Shown: positions 1 through 7,447 of the stretch, one piece after another
How positions within the stretch are numbered: position 1 is the first letter of the stretch
How the letters are laid out: each line of letters begins with the position of its first letter
Assembly: GCA_002348185.1 (NCBI GenBank)
Contig: DDYW01000024.1
Location: 19,889 to 45,296, forward strand
Source: Candidatus Hydrogenedentes bacterium UBA2224
Lineage (GTDB): Bacteria > Hydrogenedentota > Hydrogenedentia > Hydrogenedentales > SLHB01
DNA length: 25,408 nt
Direction of reading: 5' to 3'
The notes under the pieces: generated by a model
What the model saw: only the letters and a program-made list of their open reading frames with translations
Databases searched by the model: none
What the model was told of the DNA's origin: nothing
Translations under genes and position numbers: made by a program

Positions 1-422
1 GGTTCATGGCCTACGACGCCATCGTGCACGGTGCGCGCGGCATTCTCTACTGGGGAAGCGCCTATATCGAGAAGGATTCCCAGCTCTGGCAGGATTTGCT
101 CACCGTGATCGCCGAGCTGAACGCGCTGCAGCCGGTTTTGTCGGCGCCGGAGGCCCCCGGCCCGTTCCCCACCCGCATCGCTGAAACTTACGGCTCGGTG
201 GACCGCGGCATTCGCGTTCTGCCCAAAACCGTTTCGGGCAAGGTCTGGTTCCTGGTCGTGAACGACTGGACGGAGCCGTTGACTTACACCATTGCCGGTC
301 TGGACGACTTCAACGGCGCGCGGTATGTCGAGAACTACACCGAGGGCGAGGCGATCGTAAAGGACGGCGCACTGACCATGTCCCTCCCCGGCCAGCGGGT
401 ACATGTCCTGGTGCCGGAGTGA
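1..422 (+). CDS. C-terminal part of a glycoside-hydrolase-like protein (5' truncated)
   Basis: Only the last ~140 codons are present; the reading frame is open to the left edge, and the internal ATG at 6 is not a real start. The opening residues, MAYDAIVHGARGILYWGS, match the type of strand and loop seen late in TIM-barrel glycosidases, where a conserved H-G-A-x-G-I-L-Y-W segment closes the barrel. From about residue 50 the sequence changes to short alternating hydrophobic strands (VWFLVVNDW, then a final RVHVLVPE), consistent with a C-terminal beta-sandwich domain. The stop TGA at 420-422 lies four bases before the start of the aminotransferase gene, so the two are probably co-transcribed. 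Substrate cannot be told from this fragment. A secreted polysaccharide-degrading role is inferred from the many glycosidases in the window. Confidence 0.7.
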   Translation, partial: FMAYDAIVHGARGILYWGSAYIEKDSQLWQDLLTVIAELNALQPVLSAPEAPGPFPTRIAETYGSVDRGIRVLPKTVSGKVWFLVVNDWTEPLTYTIAGLDDFNGARYVENYTEGEAIVKDGALTMSLPGQRVHVLVPE

Positions 423-426
423 GGCC

Positions 427-1716
427 ATGACGCCGCGCGAACTGCTTGCGACCCACAGCGCCCGCGAACTGTTTGCCCGACTGCCCGCCAACCGCGTGGG
501 CGAAGCCGAGCGCCGCTACCTGGCCGAGATTCTCGAGGCCGGATTCAGCAATAAGGGCGAGTCCGCCGGCATGTTGCGGCGGCTCGAAGAAGCCTTCGCG
601 CGCCGCTTCGGCGTGCCCTTCGCCATCACCCACAATTCGGGCACCGGCACGATGCAATCCTGTCTGCTCGCGGCGGGCGTGGGTCCAGGCGACGAAGTCA
701 TCGTCCCCGCCAGCACCATGGCCTCGACGGCCTTTGTCGTGGTCCAGTGCGGCGCGGTGGTGGTCTTTGCCGATTGCGATCCCGACCGCTTCACCATCGA
801 TCCCGAAGACGTCAGGCGCAAGATCACCGAACACACGAAGGCCATGATTCCGGTCAGCGTGTTCGGCCTGGCCCCGGACTACGCGCCGTTGATGGAACTC
901 GCGCGCCAGCACAATCTTACGGTGGTCGAAGACAATGCGGAATGTTTTCTCGGCGAATACCAGGGCAAACTCGTCGGCACCATCGGCCATGCCGCCAGTT
1001 TCAGTTTCCAGGCGTCAAAACACATGACCAGCGGCGGTGACGGCGGCATGGTCATCACCAGCGACGAGGCGTATGCCCGGCGTATCCGCAAGGCCGCGGT
1101 GGTCGGTTACGCCGCCGTCGATGCCAGACCCGGCGCCACCATGGTGCCGAGGGACGTCCGCCAGGACTGGAGCTATTGCCGCCACGACGCGCTGGGCTAC
1201 AACTTCCGCATGTCCGCCCCGCAGGCCGCGCTCGCTCTGGGACAGCTCGAACGCCTCGATTACCTCGTCGCCGCCCGGATGTATATCGCCGGGCAGTACG
1301 AGCAGGTCATTCACGACGAGAACTGCGAATGGCTCATCCCGCCGCATGTCCCCGCCGACTGCGTGCACGCCTGGTGGTGCTACGCCTGCAAGCTCGACGA
1401 GCAGAGACTCGGCGTGGATTGGCGCGCCTTCCGCAAGACGTATATCGAAAAGGGCGGCGACGGCCTGTACGGGCTCTGGACCCCCGTCCACCTCGAGCCC
1501 GTGTTTCGGAACCTGAGTTTCTATGGTTCGCCCGAGCGCGCGCCGAACTTCGATCCCCGCTACACAGGCCGCGTGAAAGCCTACCGCGAAGGCGATTGTC
1601 CTAACGTCGAGACGTACCGCAAACATCTGTGCCTGTTCAAAACGGGGATGCAGACCCTCGATAAGGTCAACCGGGAGCTCGACGCGCTTCGCGCCGCCAT
1701 TCGCCATTACGCCTGA
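427..1716 (+). CDS. DegT/DnrJ/EryC1/StrS family PLP-dependent aminotransferase
   Basis: 429 residues, a normal length for this fold-type I aminotransferase family, which transfers an amino group to keto-sugars (or in some members acts as a dehydratase) during nucleotide-sugar synthesis. Visible marks are the N-terminal cofactor loop HNSGTGTMQSCLLAAGVGPGDEVI, the V-V-E-D-N-A-E segment that holds the pyridine nitrogen aspartate, and SFSFQASKHMTSGGDGGMV. The lysine in that last motif (codon 1018-1020, residue 198) is the predicted Schiff-base lysine. An in-frame ATG at 403 would overlap the preceding gene by 20 bases. I chose 427 because GGAG at about 416-419 sits seven bases upstream. The preceding gene stops four bases before, which suggests translational coupling. 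No other nucleotide-sugar genes are adjacent, so the amino sugar is unknown; an oxidised substrate could come from a Gfo/Idh-type enzyme. Confidence 0.9.
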   Translation: MTPRELLATHSARELFARLPANRVGEAERRYLAEILEAGFSNKGESAGMLRRLEEAFARRFGVPFAITHNSGTGTMQSCLLAAGVGPGDEVIVPASTMASTAFVVVQCGAVVVFADCDPDRFTIDPEDVRRKITEHTKAMIPVSVFGLAPDYAPLMELARQHNLTVVEDNAECFLGEYQGKLVGTIGHAASFSFQASKHMTSGGDGGMVITSDEAYARRIRKAAVVGYAAVDARPGATMVPRDVRQDWSYCRHDALGYNFRMSAPQAALALGQLERLDYLVAARMYIAGQYEQVIHDENCEWLIPPHVPADCVHAWWCYACKLDEQRLGVDWRAFRKTYIEKGGDGLYGLWTPVHLEPVFRNLSFYGSPERAPNFDPRYTGRVKAYREGDCPNVETYRKHLCLFKTGMQTLDKVNRELDALRAAIRHYA

Positions 1717-1730
1717 GCGCCGCGTGGCCG

Positions 1731-4700
1731 CTATCGGGCGTAGCGGGCCGTCACGCGCACCGTGCCGGTCTTCCCCGTCAGATCGACGTCTCCGCGTTCC
1801 GCGTCAGCCGCCGGATGCGGCGTGCCGTCAACCAGCACCTCCGCAATGGGCTTCTTTTCAGGGTGCCGGAACCGGAGAAGCAGTTTCGGCGGCGGTTCCG
1901 CCAGGTCCAGCCAAACCGTCGCGTGCAACGCATCGTGCTCGCCATCGGCCATGTACCGGACGCCCGCCCGGCCGAAATACGTCACCACGTCGCGGGCCTC
2001 GAAGGGCTCCTGCCGGGCAAACCACGCCCGCGGAATCGCCCGGCCCAGATGCAGCAGGCCATCTTCGGCGTACACGAACATGCTCCGAAGCCACGACACC
2101 GCGTTGGCCTGGTCGCTGGTCTTGAAGTTCGCGGCATTCGAGAACCCCGGAAACGGCAGCGGATGCTCCGCCATGGCGTTAAGTTCTTCGCGGTAGCAGG
2201 CCGCCCACGCGTTGTAGAACATCCAGATGTACAGTTCCGGCTCGTCCCGCTCGAGGTAGGGCATCAGACCCGCCAGCAGGTTGGGCTGGATCGAAAACCC
2301 CGCCCGGTCAAACCACGTCTGCTCGAAGTGGGGGATCAAATAGCCGAACGGCGGCGCCGGATACCGGTTGTCCTGATAATCATCGAGAATCCATTCCGCC
2401 TCCCGCGCGCCGCTGGCGTAAAGCCCGGAAATCAGCAGGTACACCGAACCCTCGAGCGTCTCCCGGATCCATCCGGAATCGCGGCCCCGGCGATACAGCC
2501 GGCTGGGATAATGCGGGATCCAGCGCCCGTCGCGCAGGCGCACCAGCGGCGCGTATTGACGCATAATCTCAAACCCGTCAAGCAAATCGCGCCGGTAGGC
2601 GTCAACCTCGCTGCGTATCCGCCAGGCCTCCGGATGCCCGATGCGCTCGAGCGCGCGCGCGGTCCATTCCACGCCCCGCCACGTCAACGCGTTGGTCGAC
2701 AGCCAGTACTGAAACTCCTCGACGTCCTCGAGACTTCCCGCCGGCAGAAACCCGCGTTCCCAGCCGCGCGAGCGGGGGAGAGCACGCATCGTATTCTTCC
2801 GCTGGCGGAACACCCAGTCGGCTCCCGCGACCGCCGCGTCGGCCACGCTCCGATACCAGTCCGCGTCACGCGTCAAGAACAGGTGTTCTGCCAGACACCA
2901 CAGCACCCAGCCGTGGTGCTGGTTGTACGCGCCCGACTCGAACCCGCCCGCGCCGTAAAACAGGCCCTGGAAATCGGTGAAGTTGCCGGGCTGCGCGGCC
3001 GTGCTCTGGTACTTCACCCACAGCATGAGCCGGCGCCGTGCCTCGTCATGGAGCCCGCGCTGATCCAGGTCATGGACAATCATGCAGGCTTCGTTGGTGA
3101 AGTTGCCGTAGGTCGCCGTGCCTACGGAGCTGTTCACCAGCCCGCTGCCGTCGGGCATCTCGAAATCGGTGACGTACACATGGCACGGATGCATCCGGTG
3201 CAGCGCTCCCAGTTGCGGTTCGGGCGTGTGCACCACCGCGCCCCGGTTGGACTTCCGTAACCAGTAGGTCTGCACGGCGGCGTAACATCGCGAAAAATCA
3301 AGCGATTCCAGCGCCTCCCGTTCCTCGTCCGTGTCCAGAGCAAGGTAGGGGATTTTCACGACCGCCTCGCAGGATTCGCCGGGGGCCAGCTCCCGCGACA
3401 GCACGACGGCCCCCTTGCGCGCGGCGGCGGTCATCGGCGTATTCAGCACGCACCGCAGCACCGGCGCCCCGTTCCAGTCGCTCCAGACCTGATTCCCGTC
3501 CAGATGCAGCGCCGACACGGGGCTCCTGGGCACGAGATCGTCGCCCGCGCCCGCTCCGGCGTGCGCGTACCGGTTTTCGGTCCGGCGCGAATCGTCCGAA
3601 TAGTGTATGGGCAGGACGGCTTCGACGGGCACGGGTGCCCGGTTTTCGAACCGGAACTTCGCCATCGCCACCATCGGATCGTCGCTCGCCCACGCTTCGT
3701 CGAGCAGGCTGCCCCGCAGCGGCACGGCAAAACTCTTCTGCGACAGCGTTATGCCCTCGCTGCGGACTTCCACGTTGTACGCGAGCACCGGTTCGGGGTC
3801 GGGATACCGTGCCGTGGGCATCCACGTTTCCAGTCCGAAAAAGAACCGGGCCGCCGCATGTTGTTTCAGTCGCGCGGTATCCCGTCCCGGCACGCGCGTC
3901 ACGGCCGGCGAACACAACACGATGTCGCCGTTGGACTCGATGCGGAAGCTCTGCCGCGTGTGCGGGCAGCCGAGGGCGTAATTGCCCGGATGGGGACGCG
4001 GCTGGCCGTTCATCGCGCCCGCGAGCGACTGCTCCCCGTGCTGCCGGACGCGGTCCGCAAGGGTCCGTTCGCTGCTGTAACGCGCGCGATAGGTCTCGAA
4101 CGTTGGGCCGCCGGAACCCCCTTCCTCCAGCGTCCGGATGTAGACGCCCAGATGTTTGCACCAGACCGGGGAGGTCTCGAGCGCTGGCAAAGAAACAGTG
4201 AAGCGGTCATTCTCAAGCGTAAACGTCAGCAACGGCGCGCAGGCGCCCGGGGCGGGCGCGGGATACCGGACCGCTACGGTAAAGCTGCGTTCGGCACTTC
4301 CCTGAGTTTCCAGGTGGTCGTCAAGCCGTTGCAGCCCCGGGCCGGTCTGTACCGAGCCGAGGATGGCCAGGTAGCCCTCCAGCCGCACGGTACGCGAAGG
4401 CGTCGGGCGTCCCGCGTCCAGTTCCACCTGCAGCCGGAGCGCCCCGGCATCTTCCGCTGTAAACGCGGACACCCGCTCGATCGCCCCCGTATCCGGCGCT
4501 TCGATCCGCAGCGCGAGGGTCCGGCGATGGACGGCATCCGGGTTCCGGCACCCGGGAAGCTCCGCCTGAAGCGGTTCAAAGCTCACGAGGAGCCGGCGGT
4601 CCCCGTCCCGCTCGATCTTTGCCGCCGCGGACTGCCAGAACCCGGTGAACCAGTCATCCTGCGGCACCCAACCCGCCGCGGCCGGGTCCGTGGCCTCGCA

Positions 4701-4883
4701 CAGATCCCCGGGCAGCGTCTCTGGCCACGTCTTCCGCCAATACGAAACCGCAAGGACCCGGGGACTGCACACCGCGAACTCAATCTCCAGCGACACGACG
4801 TTTTGCGGCTCCTCGAACCAGAGCTCGTTCGGAGGCGTGTTCGGCAGCGCAAATTGCGCAATGTCTATCGCATTGGCGTACAT
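1731..4883 (-). CDS. Large cytoplasmic protein with a six-hairpin glycosidase-like core
   Basis: 1050 residues with no signal peptide or membrane segment, so probably cytoplasmic. The first ~560 residues are strand-rich, with several beta-sandwich stretches and an N-terminal segment containing W-V-P-Q-D-D-W-F-T-G-F-W. Residues ~590-900 are helical, with repeated aromatic and acidic hairpin signatures (NFTNEACMIVHDL, GAYNQHHGWVLWCLAEHLF, WVFRQRKNTM, EYQ/EFQYW-type motifs). This is the pattern of alpha/alpha six-barrel glycosidases. The last ~150 residues return to a beta-sandwich with a predicted ligand-type strand end. No family number can be assigned by eye and the catalytic acids are not identified. 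The start ATG (4881-4883) has AGGGAG upstream at a suitable distance. The gene is convergent with the aminotransferase (14-base gap) and lies downstream of the GH20-like gene, separated by a hairpin. Processing of imported oligosaccharides is an inference. Confidence 0.7.
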   Translation of the reverse strand: MYANAIDIAQFALPNTPPNELWFEEPQNVVSLEIEFAVCSPRVLAVSYWRKTWPETLPGDLCEATDPAAAGWVPQDDWFTGFWQSAAAKIERDGDRRLLVSFEPLQAELPGCRNPDAVHRRTLALRIEAPDTGAIERVSAFTAEDAGALRLQVELDAGRPTPSRTVRLEGYLAILGSVQTGPGLQRLDDHLETQGSAERSFTVAVRYPAPAPGACAPLLTFTLENDRFTVSLPALETSPVWCKHLGVYIRTLEEGGSGGPTFETYRARYSSERTLADRVRQHGEQSLAGAMNGQPRPHPGNYALGCPHTRQSFRIESNGDIVLCSPAVTRVPGRDTARLKQHAAARFFFGLETWMPTARYPDPEPVLAYNVEVRSEGITLSQKSFAVPLRGSLLDEAWASDDPMVAMAKFRFENRAPVPVEAVLPIHYSDDSRRTENRYAHAGAGAGDDLVPRSPVSALHLDGNQVWSDWNGAPVLRCVLNTPMTAAARKGAVVLSRELAPGESCEAVVKIPYLALDTDEEREALESLDFSRCYAAVQTYWLRKSNRGAVVHTPEPQLGALHRMHPCHVYVTDFEMPDGSGLVNSSVGTATYGNFTNEACMIVHDLDQRGLHDEARRRLMLWVKYQSTAAQPGNFTDFQGLFYGAGGFESGAYNQHHGWVLWCLAEHLFLTRDADWYRSVADAAVAGADWVFRQRKNTMRALPRSRGWERGFLPAGSLEDVEEFQYWLSTNALTWRGVEWTARALERIGHPEAWRIRSEVDAYRRDLLDGFEIMRQYAPLVRLRDGRWIPHYPSRLYRRGRDSGWIRETLEGSVYLLISGLYASGAREAEWILDDYQDNRYPAPPFGYLIPHFEQTWFDRAGFSIQPNLLAGLMPYLERDEPELYIWMFYNAWAACYREELNAMAEHPLPFPGFSNAANFKTSDQANAVSWLRSMFVYAEDGLLHLGRAIPRAWFARQEPFEARDVVTYFGRAGVRYMADGEHDALHATVWLDLAEPPPKLLLRFRHPEKKPIAEVLVDGTPHPAADAERGDVDLTGKTGTVRVTARYAR

Positions 4884-4954
4884 CCTGCGCGGCTCCCTCG
4901 CTGACGATTCTTCTCACGGGTCCAGGACCGGGACTGCCCCCCGGTTCAAACGAT

Positions 4955-4978
4955 GCCGCCCGGGTTTTCCCGGGCGGC
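4955..4978 (-). terminator. Strong hairpin between two minus-strand glycosidase genes
   Basis: A perfect 10-base-pair stem (GCCGCCCGGG paired with CCCGGGCGGC) closes a four-base loop. It begins 20 bases after the stop of the GH20-like gene (4998) and lies ~70 bases before the start of the next gene (4883). On the minus strand the stem is followed by ATCGTTTG, so there is only a short T-run. It is a plausible but not textbook rho-independent terminator. It suggests that the two glycosidase genes are at least partly uncoupled. Confidence 0.6.
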
Positions 4979-4997
4979 TCTTCGTGTTCAACCCGGT

Positions 4998-7265
4998 TTA
5001 CGGCTGTATTGCGAGCCAATCCTCCTTCATACTGCGGCAATTGACGACCTTTTCGATGAGGTCCGTCGGCACATAGAAATAGTGGTTTGAGGCTTCGTAG
5101 CCGAACCGCGAATCCTGCGATTGCAGGGCATGCATGCGCTGTGCGAGGGCGATCTCGCTATCCAGCAGGGCAAGCATGGCCGCGACGTGCGCCTGCGCCG
5201 TCTCCGTGGCGGACGTTTCGTTGAACGCGTTCCGGTTCATGACGAACCGGGTCTGGTTGGCTACGCTCTGAAAGTGAATCGCGCAGACTTCCGCCACGCG
5301 CATCTCTTCGTCGACGGCCGCCCGCTGTTCCAGGGATACCTGCGCGTTTCCGAGGGCGTCACGCACCGTGCCGATCGCCTGTTGAAATCCCTGGGCCATC
5401 GTCTCGAACTGTTGCGCAAACACCTCGGGCGGGAATACCGCGCGCCAGCGGTCCAGGTCATCGTACGGCAAGCCCACCATCGTCGCGGCGTAGCCGGTCG
5501 GCCGGGCAAACAGCAGGTTCGCGGGGCCCATCTGCACCGGCGCGGAATACACAACGCTGCCGTGGTACGGGTATTCACTGAAGGCCACACTGAATGCCTT
5601 CCAGGCCTCGACCAGCGCGGGGGCCATGGGCTCGCCGACGCGGTTGCGCGCCACCTTCAGTAACGCGTCATCCACGCTCAGTTCGCGGTCCGCGCCCATC
5701 TCGGCGACCACTTCGAGATTGGGCGAGGGACATCCTCCGAGCGTCCAGCTCAACATCAGTCCGTCCACGCCGGTTTCGCGCAGGTTGGCGGCATGCTGCG
5801 CGACATTCGCCACCGCCGGGATATACGGCACGGGCGACAGTTCCCACGTGTTGTTCGTCTGGATTTTTGCCATGGTTTTCAGGCCGCGCGTCTTCGCGAA
5901 GCCCCAGTGGCGGGTCGCCCGCGGTCCCGGGCCCACCGTCGAAATCGAGTACTCGCCCACCATGCTGTCGATGCCGCCGCGCGTCACCGGAATGCTCCAT
6001 TCGCTTACGCTCTGGAGGGCCACTTCAAGCGGGAGCTTCTGTACAATGCCCTCGACCCAGGGGTCCTGCCAGCCCCAGTCCCATGCGATGAGCCGGGTAG
6101 GCGCGCCGGCGCGCTGAATGCCCTCGTAGATGACGCTGTGGAGTTCCGCGATGACCTCGTCGGGCGCGCGCTTGCCGCACCGGGCGCAGTTCTGACCCTG
6201 GTGGTGGGACCAGCAGTTGGTCAGGTTTTCGGAGGCCGAGATCGTGAAGAAACCCGCGAGATCCGGCACCTCCCGGGCAATGCGTTCCACCGCCCCCCCA
6301 ATGTAATTTCGAACTTCCTCCGAACTCGTACACAGGGCCGCGTGATCGCCTTCGACCACGCCCTGCAGATCCGGATGATCTCCATAAAACGCCAGCGGCA
6401 TGGCGCGCGGCTCGTTCAGGTACAGATAGATGCCAATCCCCTGCGCCTTGGCCCGGGCGACCAGGGCCTTCAGATTCTCCAGGCGTTTTTCGTAATGCTC
6501 GCTCAGCGACGCGTCCCAGGGAAACGGCGTCAGCTTGTACAGGACCGCCTGCATCCAGACCCCATTCACGCCCGAATCCGCCAGGCGCGCCAGGTAGCCG
6601 TTCGGGAACGAACCCTTCTCGGGATCGTCCTCGAGAAGCGGATCGCCGTACAGGGCAAAATACGATGGACCGAATCGCGGATCGAACTGGCTCTCCCGCG
6701 CGGCGCCGGCGCGCTTCGCGGGCATCTCGGACAAACGCTCAACGAACGCGAACAACGCGTCTTGAGGTATCCCCGCGCCCCCCGGGAACGCCTCCTTGAC
6801 CCAGCCGGCAAGCCGCGCCTCCGCTTCGCGCACCTGGGGCGTGCGTTCTTCATACCGCACCGGTTCACACATGGGTTTGAGGCTGCCGAGCTTGATGTAG
6901 AGGAAATCGTCTTCGCGCAGCGTATACGCCATTTCCTCCGCGGTCCATCCGAGCAATTGCAGCAACTGCTCGTAGGGCATCAGGTGCCAGTTCCGGCGAA
7001 TCACGGTAATATACGAGCGGCGCTGCTGGTCCGGGGTGATTTCCGGCGGCCCTTCGAGACCCATAGCCCGGCCCATGTCCAGCAGTTCGGAGGTCTCCGC
7101 GCCGCACACCTCCGCCAGCGTGTCCATCGGAACCAGTGTCCAGTTGCGCCACACGCACGCGTGCAGCCGCGTCGGAAAATGGTCGAATGTCACGGGTGCG
7201 GGCGCGGAACCCACCGGAAGCTCCACAGCGCTCAACAGCACAGCGCTCAAGATCGCTAACGTCAT
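4998..7265 (-). CDS. GH20-like TIM-barrel glycoside hydrolase with duplicated N-terminal RNW motif
   Basis: 755 residues. Residues 1-20 form a hydrophobic segment resembling a signal peptide, but it lacks basic residues at its start. The ATG at 7263-7265 was chosen because AAGGAG lies just upstream; the open frame continues further 5' into the end of ppk, which is not credible coding. Residues ~35-125 contain two similar units, each with R-N-W-x-L-x-P-x-x-x-L and a following G (R40-N41-W42 and R91-N92-W93). Residues ~225-430 look like a TIM barrel: GVNGVWMQAVLYKL, IGIYLYLNEPRAMP, LAGFFTISASENLTNCWSH, RLIAWDWGWQDPW. E346 in SASEN is a candidate catalytic acid, and C351, C360 and C363 may bind metal. 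The C-terminal ~200 residues are helical. The closest idea is the GH20/GH84-like barrel superfamily. Family membership is inferred from motif style and the substrate is unknown. Confidence 0.72.
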   Translation of the reverse strand: MTLAILSAVLLSAVELPVGSAPAPVTFDHFPTRLHACVWRNWTLVPMDTLAEVCGAETSELLDMGRAMGLEGPPEITPDQQRRSYITVIRRNWHLMPYEQLLQLLGWTAEEMAYTLREDDFLYIKLGSLKPMCEPVRYEERTPQVREAEARLAGWVKEAFPGGAGIPQDALFAFVERLSEMPAKRAGAARESQFDPRFGPSYFALYGDPLLEDDPEKGSFPNGYLARLADSGVNGVWMQAVLYKLTPFPWDASLSEHYEKRLENLKALVARAKAQGIGIYLYLNEPRAMPLAFYGDHPDLQGVVEGDHAALCTSSEEVRNYIGGAVERIAREVPDLAGFFTISASENLTNCWSHHQGQNCARCGKRAPDEVIAELHSVIYEGIQRAGAPTRLIAWDWGWQDPWVEGIVQKLPLEVALQSVSEWSIPVTRGGIDSMVGEYSISTVGPGPRATRHWGFAKTRGLKTMAKIQTNNTWELSPVPYIPAVANVAQHAANLRETGVDGLMLSWTLGGCPSPNLEVVAEMGADRELSVDDALLKVARNRVGEPMAPALVEAWKAFSVAFSEYPYHGSVVYSAPVQMGPANLLFARPTGYAATMVGLPYDDLDRWRAVFPPEVFAQQFETMAQGFQQAIGTVRDALGNAQVSLEQRAAVDEEMRVAEVCAIHFQSVANQTRFVMNRNAFNETSATETAQAHVAAMLALLDSEIALAQRMHALQSQDSRFGYEASNHYFYVPTDLIEKVVNCRSMKEDWLAIQP

Positions 7266-7356
7266 CGCATGCTCCTTCCTTCTTCGTGCCGGGTCAGAGG
7301 CGGCATCGCCGGCACACGCATTCAACCCATCCGCAAACAGCCGCGGCAGCCGCTCA

Positions 7357-7386
7357 ATCCTACCCCGTCCGGGCCGGACGCCACAA
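7357..7386 (-). promoter_or_regulatory. Candidate sigma70-type promoter for the GH20-like gene
   Basis: On the minus strand, TTGTGG (7381-7386) and TAGGAT (7357-7362) are separated by 18 bases. Both are partial matches to the consensus. They lie in the 182-base gap between ppk and the GH20-like start, giving a leader of about 85 bases. The elements are weak and may be chance. Confidence 0.3.
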
Positions 7387-7447
7387 ATGCACCCCGGTTC
7401 GCAGGGGACACCGGTCCGCTTGAGTGGATGCGTACCGCGCGGGAGGC

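Noticed and set aside
403..426. Upstream in-frame ATG for the aminotransferase
   Set aside because: It overlaps the end of the previous gene and has a poorer ribosome site than the ATG at 427.
1815..4904. Long plus-strand open frames opposite the 1050-residue gene (1815-3260 and 3504-4904)
   Set aside because: Arginine- and proline-rich translations without family motifs; they are antisense shadows of a GC-rich coding strand.
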